A DNA stretch of 64,000 nt from Bacteroidota bacterium (GTDB lineage Bacteria; Bacteroidota; Ignavibacteria; UBA10030; UBA8401): positions 186,001 to 250,000 of the forward strand of contig DATJPT010000019.1 in assembly GCA_035506275.1 (NCBI GenBank), given 5' to 3'. Positions 20,972-29,081 of this stretch are shown here, piece after piece. How positions within the stretch are numbered: position 1 is the stretch's first letter; every line of letters begins with the position of its first letter. A program made the translations under genes and the position numbers. The notes under the pieces are model-generated. The model worked only from the letters and a program-made list of their open reading frames with translations. It ran no database searches and was not told the origin of the DNA.

Positions 20972-21796
20972 TCACTTTTGAGACTTCTCTTCGAGGCGGG
21001 CCTTTTCGATATCGGGGACAAAATTCACCACAAACGCCTCTTCCAGTTTCACGAAATCAACGGCGGGGACGACCTCCACACGTTTGAATAAGCTCCCCGG
21101 GATTTCCGTCACCGTCCCTACGACCCCGATCTTAATGTTCGGCGGGAAGACGTTGCTGTACTCCGACGTGACGATGGCGTCGCCCGGGCGCACGTCGAGC
21201 GATTTGGCGATGTTCTTCAGCATCACCGACCTTCCGTCCCATGCGATAATTCCGTCTACGCGGCTTCGCTGAACTTTCGCGCTTGCCCTGAAATCGGCGT
21301 TAAGCATCGCCTGGCCCACCGCATAGCTCCCGCTGACCGCGATCACTCTTCCGACCAGCCCTTCGCCGGTCACGATCGGCATCCCGACCGCAACGCCGTC
21401 GTTTTCTCCGACGTTCATCGTCAGCGTATTGCGGAGGAGGTTGAGGTTTTTCGCCACCACCTTCCCCGCGATGAGTTTCGTCGTGGAAGTTTCCTTGAGC
21501 GCGATCATGGAACGAAGGCGCATGTTTTCGAGACGCGCTTCCCGAAGCTGGTTCACCTCGTCGGCAAGGTTGACGTTCATTCTCCGCAGCATCTCGTTCT
21601 CGCGCTCTATCTCGAACACGTTTGGGACGACCGAGACCGTGCTCTGGAACGCGCCGACCATACCGACCGCCAACGAGCGGATGCGCCTCACTTGTTCGTT
21701 GTCATTTTGGGTGAGAAGGGCGATGGAAAGGAGTACGAGGATGGAAAAAATGATGTACTCTTTAAAAAGGTAGTACAGTTGGTAGAGGCGCTGCAT
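20972..21796 (-). CDS. mreC: Rod shape-determining protein MreC
   Basis: A 274-residue bitopic protein of the elongasome. One membrane helix (about residues 10-30, EYIIFSILVLLSIALL) is followed by a coiled coil (about 55-90, EIERENEMLRRMNVNLADEV) and a periplasmic beta-barrel domain (VGMPIVTGEGLVGRVIAV, GDAIVTSEYSNVFPPNIKIG), the normal MreC order. The reading frame extends to a TTG at 21811, but that codon lies inside an inverted repeat; the ATG at 21796 gives a typical MreC start (MQRLYQLYYLFK). It follows mreB on the same strand. MreD and PBP2 genes do not follow, unlike many rod clusters. Confidence 0.95.
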   Translation of the reverse strand: MQRLYQLYYLFKEYIIFSILVLLSIALLTQNDNEQVRRIRSLAVGMVGAFQSTVSVVPNVFEIERENEMLRRMNVNLADEVNQLREARLENMRLRSMIALKETSTTKLIAGKVVAKNLNLLRNTLTMNVGENDGVAVGMPIVTGEGLVGRVIAVSGSYAVGQAMLNADFRASAKVQRSRVDGIIAWDGRSVMLKNIAKSLDVRPGDAIVTSEYSNVFPPNIKIGVVGTVTEIPGSLFKRVEVVPAVDFVKLEEAFVVNFVPDIEKARLEEKSQK

Positions 21797-21801
21797 TTTT
21801 T

Positions 21802-21867
21802 CAATGATCAATCAGCAATGAACGCAGACGCGAAAGCCCGTCACCGTTCATTGTTGATCGTTAATTG
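21802..21867. repeat. Imperfect inverted repeat of ATGAAC-type words between mreB and mreC
   Basis: Left arm 21802-21824 (CAATGATCAATCAGCAATGAACG) and right arm 21845-21867 (CGTTCATTGTTGATCGTTAATTG) are reverse complements with few mismatches around a 20-base loop. It fills the whole mreB-mreC spacer. No T run follows. Confidence 0.7.
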
Positions 21868-21868
21868 T

Positions 21869-22894
21869 TTAATATCGCCGGTTTTTGATCAGCACTTTCG
21901 CGTAGTGGTTCAGGTTCTCGAGCACCTTTCCTGTACCGCGAACGACGGCAGTCAGCGGGTCTTCGGCAACGTGCACCGGCAGATTTGTTTCGAGCCGCAA
22001 CCGCTCATCCAACCCTTTGAGAAGCGCGCCGCCGCCGGAGAGCATGATACCCCGGTCGAGAATGTCCGACGAGAGTTCGGGGGGCGTCCGCTCGAGCGTC
22101 AGTTTCACTGCGTCGACGATCTGCTGGATGCATTCGTTCAGCGATTCCCGTATTTCTACCGAGCTGGCTTCGGTCGTTTTCGGAATGCCGTTCACCAGGT
22201 CGCGCCCCTTCACCTGAATTCCGACCTCTTCCTTCATCGGCATCACCGAGCCGACCTCGCATTTGATCGCCTCGGCCGTCCGCTCGCCGATCAGGATGTT
22301 GTGGTTCTTTTTGAAGAACTGGATGATAGCGGAATTCATTTCGTCGCCGGCGATGCGGATCGACTCCTCGTTCACGATTCCCGACAACGCGATGACCGCG
22401 ATTTCCGTCGTGCCGCCGCCGATATCCACCACCATATTGCCGACCGGATTATCCACATCGAGTCCGACGCCGATCGCCGCCGCCATCGGTTCCGCGATCA
22501 GATGAACTTCCTTCGCTCCCGCATGTTCAGCGGAGTCGCGCACGGCCCGCTTTTCCACTTCGGTGACGCCGCTCGGCACGCAGATGACGATGCGCCGGCT
22601 CGGCAGCCAGTTGGCGTGGATTTTTTTGATGAACTCGCGCAGCATTCCCTCCGCGATCTCAAAATCGGCGATCACTCCGTCTTTCATCGGACGGATGGTG
22701 CGGATGTCGCGGTGCGTTCGTCCGAGCATTTCGCGCGCTTCATTTCCGATGGCAACGATTTTCTTTGTGTTGCGGTCAAAGGCGACGATCGAAGGCTCGT
22801 TCAGAACGATGCCTTTGCCCTTCATGTGAATAAGCGTATTGGCAGTACCGAGATCGATGGCGAGGTCTGCTGAAAATACGGAGAGAATTCCCAT
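21869..22894 (-). CDS. mreB: Rod shape-determining protein MreB
   Basis: A 341-residue actin-like ATPase that moves along the inner membrane and directs cell-wall synthesis. Nucleotide-binding motifs are intact: phosphate 1 in DLAIDLGTANTLIHMKGKG (residues 11-29), phosphate 2 in MVVDIGGGTTEIAVI, and the adenosine motif in LSGGGALLKGLD. Length and C-terminus are normal. It is first in a mreB-mreC pair, with the RodZ-like gene elsewhere in the window. The organism is therefore expected to be rod-shaped. Confidence 0.98.
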   Translation of the reverse strand: MGILSVFSADLAIDLGTANTLIHMKGKGIVLNEPSIVAFDRNTKKIVAIGNEAREMLGRTHRDIRTIRPMKDGVIADFEIAEGMLREFIKKIHANWLPSRRIVICVPSGVTEVEKRAVRDSAEHAGAKEVHLIAEPMAAAIGVGLDVDNPVGNMVVDIGGGTTEIAVIALSGIVNEESIRIAGDEMNSAIIQFFKKNHNILIGERTAEAIKCEVGSVMPMKEEVGIQVKGRDLVNGIPKTTEASSVEIRESLNECIQQIVDAVKLTLERTPPELSSDILDRGIMLSGGGALLKGLDERLRLETNLPVHVAEDPLTAVVRGTGKVLENLNHYAKVLIKNRRY

Positions 22895-22997
22895 TGGTGT
22901 TAACGTTTTAAGGTTGAACAGAATGTCTTAAGAAAATACAAAATTCTACCCGCAAAATCTTCAAAAAATGCGGCGGCGAACCCTTCAGGACAGATTT

Positions 22998-24539
22998 TCA
23001 GTGTTTGAAATGCCGGATGCCCGTAAAGACCATCGCAATATTATTCTCGTTCGCGGCTTTGATCACTTCCTCGTCCCTCACGGAGCCTCCCGGCTGGATG
23101 ACCGCCGTCGCCCCTGCTTTTACGGCCTCGATCAGCCCGTCGGCGAACGGGAAATAGGCGTCGGAAGCGACGACCGTACGATCCACCGATAACCCCGCTT
23201 CCTGTGCTTTTCGCACCGCGAGCTTGGAGGAATCGACGCGCGACATCTGCCCCGCTCCGATGCCGATGGTGCAGTCCCTCGTCGCATACACGATCGCGTT
23301 GGATTTCACATGCTTGGCGACCTTCCAAGCGAAGAGCATCGCTTCAAGTTCGTCTTCCGTCGGCTTCCGTTCTGTGACTATTTTCACATCGTCCCGCGTG
23401 ATGCGCGCAGTGTCGGGGGACTGCACGAGAAGACCGTACGTCACGCGGCGAATATCCGGTTCGACGACCGACCTGACGTCCCCGATTTGCTGGATCAGAC
23501 GCCGGTCTTTTTTCTTCATCAGAAATTCCAGAACATCCGGGGGGAACGACGGGGCGATGATGATCTCCGTAAATATCTGGTTGATCATTTCTGCAGCCGC
23601 CATGTCGAGCGGACGATTGACGGCTACGATCCCTCCGAAGGCCGATTTCGAATCGGTAGCGATCGCGCGCTTGTACGCCGCGGCGATCGTCGAACCGCGG
23701 CCCACGCCGCACGGGTTCGTGTGTTTGATGATGACCGCCGCAGGTTCGGCGAACTCGGCCAGAAGATTGACCGCGGCGGTCGTGTCGATGATATTATTGT
23801 ACGAAAGCTCCTTGCCGTGCAGTTTCTTGAAACAATGGTTGAAGTTTCCGTAGAGCGCCGCGTGCTGGTGCGGGTTCTCGCCGTAGCGAAGGTCGAAAAC
23901 TTTGGTGAGGGAGAGCGTGAACGTGTCGGGAAAGGTCTGCTGGCCGGGCGTTCGCCGCTGGAGATACTCGGCGATCACGGCATCATAATGCGCCGTGTGC
24001 TGGAATGCTTCCTTTGCGAGCGTGAAGCATGTTTCTTCGCTGACGGAACCGTTTCGTTCTTTGAGCTCGAGGACCAGCTCCGGATATTTCTTGGGGCTGA
24101 CAACAACGCACGTGAACCGGTAATTCTTCGCCGCCGAACGGATCATCGCCGGCCCGCCGATATCGATCTGTTCGATTGCTTCTTCCGTCGTCACGCCGTT
24201 CCTCTCGATCGTTTCCTTGAACGGATATAAGTTCACAACAACGAGATCGATCGGCTGGATATGAAGGTCGTCCAGTTGTTTTCGGTGGACCGGGTTATCG
24301 AGCACGGCAAGCAGTCCTGCATGCACTCCGGGATGCAGCGTTTTTACCCGTCCATCCAAAATTTCCGGGAAGCCCGTGACTTCCGAGACCTGTTTGACGG
24401 GAACGTTCGAAGAGGAGAGAAGGGCATGTGTTCCGCCGGTTGAAATTATCTCAACCCCGAGCTGGTGGAGTTCCGATGCGAGTTCGACAATTCCTTCTTT
24501 ATTGGAAACGCTCAGCAATGCTCTGCGGACTTTTAGCAA
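22998..24539 (-). CDS. purH: Bifunctional AICAR formyltransferase/IMP cyclohydrolase PurH
   Basis: A 513-residue enzyme for the last two steps of IMP synthesis. Residues 1-190 are the IMP cyclohydrolase domain with an MGS-like fold (GIVELASELHQLGVEIISTG, DGRVKTLHPGVHAG). Residues 200-513 are the AICAR transformylase domain (FDLRYGENPHQHAAL, IIKHTNPCGVGRG, DAYFPFADG). Catalytic Lys and His (the KHTNPCG region) are present. It starts 14 bases after purN and the two form a purN-purH operon driven by a promoter at 25209-25237. Confidence 0.98.
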   Translation of the reverse strand: MLKVRRALLSVSNKEGIVELASELHQLGVEIISTGGTHALLSSSNVPVKQVSEVTGFPEILDGRVKTLHPGVHAGLLAVLDNPVHRKQLDDLHIQPIDLVVVNLYPFKETIERNGVTTEEAIEQIDIGGPAMIRSAAKNYRFTCVVVSPKKYPELVLELKERNGSVSEETCFTLAKEAFQHTAHYDAVIAEYLQRRTPGQQTFPDTFTLSLTKVFDLRYGENPHQHAALYGNFNHCFKKLHGKELSYNNIIDTTAAVNLLAEFAEPAAVIIKHTNPCGVGRGSTIAAAYKRAIATDSKSAFGGIVAVNRPLDMAAAEMINQIFTEIIIAPSFPPDVLEFLMKKKDRRLIQQIGDVRSVVEPDIRRVTYGLLVQSPDTARITRDDVKIVTERKPTEDELEAMLFAWKVAKHVKSNAIVYATRDCTIGIGAGQMSRVDSSKLAVRKAQEAGLSVDRTVVASDAYFPFADGLIEAVKAGATAVIQPGGSVRDEEVIKAANENNIAMVFTGIRHFKH

Positions 24540-24553
24540 TGAACTCCTCGATG

Positions 24554-25174
24554 TCAGTGAAGTATGTGGACCTTGCCGTCGGTGACTGAAATTCTCTTTT
24601 GAGCAAAAAGCTCTACGGCGCGGGGAAGTATCCTGTGTTCGATGCGGAGCACTCGCTCAGCAAGGGTCTCCGGAGTATCGTCCGGTGCCACTGGAATTGA
24701 TTCCTGGAGAACGATGGGGCCGTGATCGAATTGGTCGTCCACGATATGAACGGTCGCGCCGGAGACCGGCGCCCGCTGCGCTATGACAGCTTCATGGACG
24801 TGATGCCCGTACATCCCTTGCCCGCCGAACTCCGGCAGCAGCGCAGGATGCACATTGATGACGCAATTCCGGTACCGCCTGATGACCGCCGGGTCGACCT
24901 TCTTCATGTAACCGGCGAGGACAATAAAATTGACGCCGCGCGATTCGAGGGCAGAGAGAACCGCCTCTGTGAACGCATCCTTCGATGGAAATTGTTTCTG
25001 GCTTAGATGAAGTGCCGGGATATGAAGCGCTTGCGCGAGCGACAACGCACCCGCGTCAGAATTGTTGCTGATCACAACAACAATTTTTGCATCGATATTT
25101 TTTTTAACAATTGTTTCGGCCAACGCCTGAAAATTGGAGCCGCGCCCCGAAGCAAACACTGCAATTGATAACAA
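24554..25174 (-). CDS. purN: Phosphoribosylglycinamide formyltransferase PurN
   Basis: A 206-residue folate-dependent enzyme that formylates GAR in purine synthesis. The phosphate-binding GRGSNFQAL is at residues 9-17; the catalytic Asn and His are in INVHPALLPEFGG and the catalytic Asp in VDDQFDHGPIVLQ. The initiation codon is TTG (25174): the only nearby upstream ATG runs straight into a stop, and family alignment fits the TTG. A consensus promoter lies 35-63 bases upstream. PurN leads into purH. Confidence 0.96.
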   Translation of the reverse strand: MLSIAVFASGRGSNFQALAETIVKKNIDAKIVVVISNNSDAGALSLAQALHIPALHLSQKQFPSKDAFTEAVLSALESRGVNFIVLAGYMKKVDPAVIRRYRNCVINVHPALLPEFGGQGMYGHHVHEAVIAQRAPVSGATVHIVDDQFDHGPIVLQESIPVAPDDTPETLAERVLRIEHRILPRAVELFAQKRISVTDGKVHILH

Positions 25175-25208
25175 AGGGAACTATCCGCGCATGAAAATTT
25201 TCACTGTG

Positions 25209-25237
25209 AATGTAATCATTAATGTCTTATTTGTCAA
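25209..25237 (-). promoter_or_regulatory. Sigma70 promoter of purN-purH
   Basis: On the minus strand: TTGACA (25237-25232), 17-base spacer, TACATT (25214-25209). The predicted RNA start near 25202 leaves a leader of about 28 bases before the TTG start of purN. I saw no purine riboswitch in it. Confidence 0.7.
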
Positions 25238-25284
25238 CGATTTCCGGGCTTTTCAGCGCTTTCGTTTGATCCATCGTCCCGGCG

Positions 25285-25839
25285 TTATTTTGCTAATCCA
25301 ATCACTCCGCATGCAACGCGCGCACCGGCAGCGCCGGTCGGCTGCGTCTTTAGGTCATCTTCTTTTTCGTGGACGACGACGCTCCGGCCAATGATCGAAT
25401 TCGCACCGGTGAATGATATCTTGGAGTCAACATAATCAAGGTGGGCCTTTCCGTCCGTATCGGCCTCGATGTTGCCGAGATCGCCGGCATGGCGTTCCAC
25501 GCTTGCCGGGGAGCCGTGCGGCATTTTTGCAGGGTTAAAGTGGCCGCCGGCGGAGGTTCCGTCATCCGCGCTGCAATCGCCGTACTCATGGATGTGAAAA
25601 CCATGCTTTCCAGGGGTCAATCCTGTGAGATCGGCGATCACGCGGACGCCAGCGGGGACTTCCTGGAACCTGACAATGCCCGAGACCTTGTTCCCCTTGG
25701 TCGGATTAATAACGGCTATTGCCTTCATTGCCGTGCGGTCGTTCATGTTCGTATGGTTCATCTGTGCAACGGCGGCGCCGGAACAAAGGTTCAGGGCTAG
25801 AACGATTCCCGCGGCGGAGATCAATTTTAGTTTATTCAT
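25285..25839 (-). CDS. sodC: Cu/Zn superoxide dismutase precursor
   Basis: A 184-residue exported enzyme that removes superoxide outside the cytoplasm. A signal peptide spans residues 1-26 (KLISAAGIVLALNL, cut after AVA). Metal ligands are visible: HGFHIHEYGDC (Cu/Zn His), AGGHFNP, HLDYVD and the final Cu His in SVVVHEKEDDLKTQ. The C-terminal Arg and Cys (ARVACGVIG) supply the active-site Arg and the disulfide. The frame is open to 26007, but the ATG at 25839 has an AGGAG site four bases upstream and gives a proper signal peptide. Confidence 0.95.
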   Translation of the reverse strand: MNKLKLISAAGIVLALNLCSGAAVAQMNHTNMNDRTAMKAIAVINPTKGNKVSGIVRFQEVPAGVRVIADLTGLTPGKHGFHIHEYGDCSADDGTSAGGHFNPAKMPHGSPASVERHAGDLGNIEADTDGKAHLDYVDSKISFTGANSIIGRSVVVHEKEDDLKTQPTGAAGARVACGVIGLAK

Positions 25840-25843
25840 GGTT

Positions 25844-25848
25844 CTCCT
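25844..25848 (-). promoter_or_regulatory. Ribosome-binding site that sets the sodC start
   Basis: AGGAG on the minus strand, four bases before the ATG at 25839. It decides against the longer open frame. Confidence 0.7.
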
Positions 25849-25912
25849 CGAATAGATAGTGAACTGATATTTGCAGAAAATCCTCTTGAGCTTGGCAATG
25901 ACCGGATGGGGG

Positions 25913-25936
25913 GAAGTTCGCGATCTCGCGAACTTC
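25913..25936. promoter_or_regulatory. Perfect dyad upstream of sodC (possible operator or hairpin)
   Basis: GAAGTTCGCGA and TCGCGAACTTC form an exact 11-bp inverted repeat with a 2-base centre, 74 bases before the sodC ATG. The tight spacing suits a dimeric regulator as well as an RNA hairpin. Confidence 0.5.
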
Positions 25937-25969
25937 AATGGAAAAATAGCTAATAAAATAGTGACATGC

Positions 25970-25989
25970 AAAAAGCCCTCCGGCAGGGC
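25970..25989 (-). terminator. Intrinsic terminator after the LD-carboxypeptidase
   Basis: On the minus strand GCCCT, loop GCCGG, AGGGC, then TTTTT. It lies in the 350-base spacer between the LD-carboxypeptidase gene and sodC. Confidence 0.75.
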
Positions 25990-26097
25990 GGTGTTACAAT
26001 TCCGCATTTGAAGCGTTAAGGCAAGGGCTCTCCCGTTATCAATCTCCGATCAGGAACGGCGTGAATATCTTCAGCCGAAAGACAAGTTATCGAAGCC

Positions 26098-26120
26098 GCT
26101 CCCAAACCGAGTTTGGGAGC
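26098..26120. repeat. Perfect 9-bp hairpin downstream of the LD-carboxypeptidase gene
   Basis: GCTCCCAAA and TTTGGGAGC around a 5-base loop, with no T run. It is in the same spacer as the terminator at 25970 and may protect the 3' end of the mRNA. The rest of the 25840-26189 spacer holds only the sodC dyad and leader. Confidence 0.5.
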
Positions 26121-26189
26121 CGAAGGGGAAATTCTCAATCTGCAACATTCCCTTTGACAGGGATCTTAAATTCCACACTCTGCGGCAGC

Positions 26190-27134
26190 TTATCCTTTAA
26201 CAGCCGACTCAAGAAATTTGAAGGAGCCTTGAGTTGCGTCGAGAGACGCTTTGATTCCGATCGGCATCGTTAATTTTCGAGCGACATGCCCGTAGACCAG
26301 ACCAGTGAGGATAGGCTTTGAAAAAGAGAAGAAATGGTCAGAGATGATCTTATCGGCGGCGAGAAACGGCTTTGAAGGATCGGATGGTTTGATGTCGGTC
26401 AATTCTCCCACGACGATGCCTCTTGCTGCTTCAAGGATCCCGGCCAACGCCAATTGGTTGAGCATGCGGTCAAACCGGTACGACTCCTCTCCGATCTCTT
26501 CAAAAAATAGGATCGAATTTTTAAAGGAAGGGAGATATGGCGTCCCCGCTATCGAGGCCATGAGGGAGAGGTTGCCGCCGAGCAGGATGCCACGAGCCGT
26601 CCCCTTTCCTATGACTTTCATCGGACGAGAATCCGGGTTCCGCACAGCGCCTGTCGCCTTAGCCGACGTAATGATCTGCCAAAAATGTTCTTCGGTAAAC
26701 GGGTCGATCTCCTTGAACATCTCCACGCCGGCCATCGGTCCCGAAAAGGAAACGAGTCCGGTTTTTTTATACAACGCAAGCTGCAACGCGGTAAGGTCGC
26801 TGTAGCCGACAAGGATTTTCGGATTTCTTTTGACGAGACTATAATCGATCAGAGGGAGCAGCCGGGGTGTGCCGTATCCCCCGCGCACGGCGATGATGGC
26901 CTTCACTTGTTTATCGGCGAACATGGCGTTGATATCCGATGCCCGCTGGGCGTCGCTGCCGGCAAGGTATCCTCGCACAGCGCGGATATTTTTTCCCAGC
27001 TTGACCCGATAGCCAAGGCGTTCGAGATACTCTCCCCCCCTCACGATTTTATCTTCCGAGGTGGGTGCGCTCGCGGGGGCGATAAGGCCGATGAGGTCCC
27101 CGCGATTGAGCTTTGCAGGTTTTATCGGCTTCAT
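26190..27134 (-). CDS. LD-carboxypeptidase (peptidase family S66)
   Basis: A 314-residue serine peptidase that trims the D-Ala from tetrapeptide stems in peptidoglycan recycling. S66 marks: GDLIGLIAPASAPTSEDKI at the start, AIIAVRGGYGTPRLLPLIDY (near residue 79), and the nucleophile Ser in ILVGYSDLTALQLALY (near residue 112). The conserved C-terminal Glu and His are likely in FFEEIGEESYRFDRML and VYGHVARKLTMPIG. No signal peptide, so it is cytoplasmic as expected for LdcA. It lies 134 bases after nuoF on the same strand, where nuoG would be expected in many genomes. Confidence 0.93.
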   Translation of the reverse strand: MKPIKPAKLNRGDLIGLIAPASAPTSEDKIVRGGEYLERLGYRVKLGKNIRAVRGYLAGSDAQRASDINAMFADKQVKAIIAVRGGYGTPRLLPLIDYSLVKRNPKILVGYSDLTALQLALYKKTGLVSFSGPMAGVEMFKEIDPFTEEHFWQIITSAKATGAVRNPDSRPMKVIGKGTARGILLGGNLSLMASIAGTPYLPSFKNSILFFEEIGEESYRFDRMLNQLALAGILEAARGIVVGELTDIKPSDPSKPFLAADKIISDHFFSFSKPILTGLVYGHVARKLTMPIGIKASLDATQGSFKFLESAVKG

Positions 27135-27268
27135 GGCGTTTTCCCGGCAAAATATTGCTGAACACGAATAAGAGAGATTGCGGTGAACGGGCCGCTGACT
27201 GGTGTGTGGCGAGTTGAAGAGAGAGTCGGCATTCAGTCCATCATCGTGAATGCACTGCCTTGATCATT

Positions 27269-28537
27269 TTAGGAAGCTACAGGAACGGCGGTGTGCGCTG
27301 TCTTGGGGACGCGTTTTTCGAATTCATCGCGGAAACGGCGGATCATGCTTTGCACCGGCCATGCCGCCGCGTCGCCGAGCGCGCAGATGGTGTTGCCTTC
27401 GATATTGTTCGCGATGTCCATCAGCAGATCGATATCGCCCGATTGAGCGCCGCCGGTTTCGAAGCGCTTCAAAATTTTCCAGAGCCATCCGGTTCCCTCG
27501 CGGCACGGAGTGCACTGCCCGCACGACTCGTGGTAATAGAATTTAGCGATGCGGGTGATCACCCGAATCAGGTCGGTATCTTCGTCCATCACGATCATTC
27601 CTGCTGTCCCGACCGACGAGCCGGCTGCCTTAAGCGAATCCGCATCCATACGGACCCCTTCGATCGATTCTCCGCGCAGGATCATCGTCGAGGAGCCGCC
27701 GGGAATCACCGCTTTGATCTTTTTGTCTCCGGGAATTCCCCCGGCATAACGGTAAATAAGGTCCGTCAGCAATTCTCCCGTCGCGACTTCATAGACGCCC
27801 GGTTTGTTCACATGACCGCTGATGCCGACAAGGATCGGTCCCGGATGTTTCGGCACACCGATCTTTGAATACCATTCCCATCCCTTGTTGATAATAAGAG
27901 GAACATTGGAAATGGTCTCTACATTATTGATGGTTGTGGGGCATCCCCAAAGGCCGTACTGCGCTGGGAAGGGGGGTTTCACGCGCGGATAGCCGCGCTG
28001 TCCCTCCAGCGAGTTCATCAGAGCAGATTCTTCTCCGCAAATATATGCCCCGGCCCCTTTGTGCAGAACGATGTTTGTGGAAAATCCGGAGGCGAGAATA
28101 TTCTGGCCGACGTAGTTCTTTGCATATGCGGCGTCGAGCGCCTTCTGCAGCATCTTCACCCACTTGCCGTATTCGCCCCGGATGTAGATGTACGCCGTCG
28201 TGATTCCCATCGCGTAGCATGCGATCACCGTTCCTTCGATCAGCATGTGAGGATTGGACTCGAAGATCTGCCGGTCCTTAAATGTTCCCGGCTCCGACTC
28301 GTCCCCGTTGACGCACAAATATTTCGGTTTGGACGTCTGCTTCGGCATGAAGGTCCATTTCAAGCCGGTGGGGAAACATGCTCCTCCGCGGCCGCGCAAG
28401 CTTGATTTTTTAACTTCGTCGGTGACTTCTTCCGGTTTCATCCCGAGCGCTTTTTTCAAAGCGCCGTAGCCCCCGTACGCCTCGTACACCTCAAGGGTAT
28501 GATAGTTCGGAATGTCGGGGAGGATATATCGGTCCAT
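27269..28537 (-). CDS. nuoF: NADH-quinone oxidoreductase subunit F
   Basis: A 422-residue subunit of the peripheral arm of complex I that oxidises NADH. It shows the Gly-rich NADH/FMN-binding region (KKSSLRGRGGACFPTGLKW, residues 43-61), CVNGDESEPGTFKDR, the SLBB region, and the [4Fe-4S] N3 ligands in ESCGQCTPCREGTGWLW plus the later Cys in NTICALGDAAAWP. It is the last nuo gene here: nuoG and the membrane subunits H-N are not in the window, so complex I is split over at least two loci or is completed elsewhere. Confidence 0.97.
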   Translation of the reverse strand: MDRYILPDIPNYHTLEVYEAYGGYGALKKALGMKPEEVTDEVKKSSLRGRGGACFPTGLKWTFMPKQTSKPKYLCVNGDESEPGTFKDRQIFESNPHMLIEGTVIACYAMGITTAYIYIRGEYGKWVKMLQKALDAAYAKNYVGQNILASGFSTNIVLHKGAGAYICGEESALMNSLEGQRGYPRVKPPFPAQYGLWGCPTTINNVETISNVPLIINKGWEWYSKIGVPKHPGPILVGISGHVNKPGVYEVATGELLTDLIYRYAGGIPGDKKIKAVIPGGSSTMILRGESIEGVRMDADSLKAAGSSVGTAGMIVMDEDTDLIRVITRIAKFYYHESCGQCTPCREGTGWLWKILKRFETGGAQSGDIDLLMDIANNIEGNTICALGDAAAWPVQSMIRRFRDEFEKRVPKTAHTAVPVAS

Positions 28538-28574
28538 ATTCTATCGAGATCTTATTCGGTTTCCGCAGTTTGTT

Positions 28575-29039
28575 TCACTTCAACGACGAAAGCAGCTGCT
28601 CTGTTTTTTCCGGCGTCAGGTTCTCATAGTACTCCTCGCCGATCGCCAGCATCGGTGCTCCGCCGCAGGCGCCCATGCATTCCACCTCGCTTACGGTCCA
28701 CTTCCCGTCCGGGGAGGTTTCGCCTGGTTTTATGCCGCATCGATGGTTGATGGCGTCCAGCACCTTGTCAGACCCGCGAAGCATACACGAAACGTTTGTG
28801 CAGACCTCGATGTGGTACTTGCCAAGCTTTTTAGAATTGTACATCGAGTAAAAGGTGACGACGCCGAGCACATTCCCGTAGGGAACATTGAGGAGCTTGC
28901 CGATGAAGCGCATCATCTCTTCTGAGATCCAGCCTTCCTGTTCCTGCGCGATCCAAAGGATCGGCAGGAGAGCCGCTTGAGATGTCGGATATCGCTTTCG
29001 GATCTCTTCGACTTTTTTCAGATTTTCTTCGGTCAACAT
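28575..29039 (-). CDS. nuoE: NADH-quinone oxidoreductase subunit E
   Basis: A 154-residue thioredoxin-like subunit carrying the [2Fe-2S] N1a cluster. The four Cys ligands are CTNVSCMLRG (CX4C) and VECMGACGGAPML (CX3C). N-terminal helical part includes RYPTSQAALLPILWIAQEQEG, as expected. It sits between nuoD (42 bases) and nuoF (37 bases) on the minus strand. Confidence 0.97.
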   Translation of the reverse strand: MLTEENLKKVEEIRKRYPTSQAALLPILWIAQEQEGWISEEMMRFIGKLLNVPYGNVLGVVTFYSMYNSKKLGKYHIEVCTNVSCMLRGSDKVLDAINHRCGIKPGETSPDGKWTVSEVECMGACGGAPMLAIGEEYYENLTPEKTEQLLSSLK

Positions 29040-29081
29040 ATGAGAGGAGGTATCAGGTTGTGCTTTCTGGTTCGAACCGGA

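Noticed and set aside
21692..22873. Open frame of 393 residues on the plus strand
   Set aside because: It is antisense to mreB and part of mreC, both certain genes.
25840..26007. N-terminal extension of sodC from 26007
   Set aside because: The ATG at 25839 has its own AGGAG site and a proper signal peptide. The extension is basic and lies over the spacer dyad.
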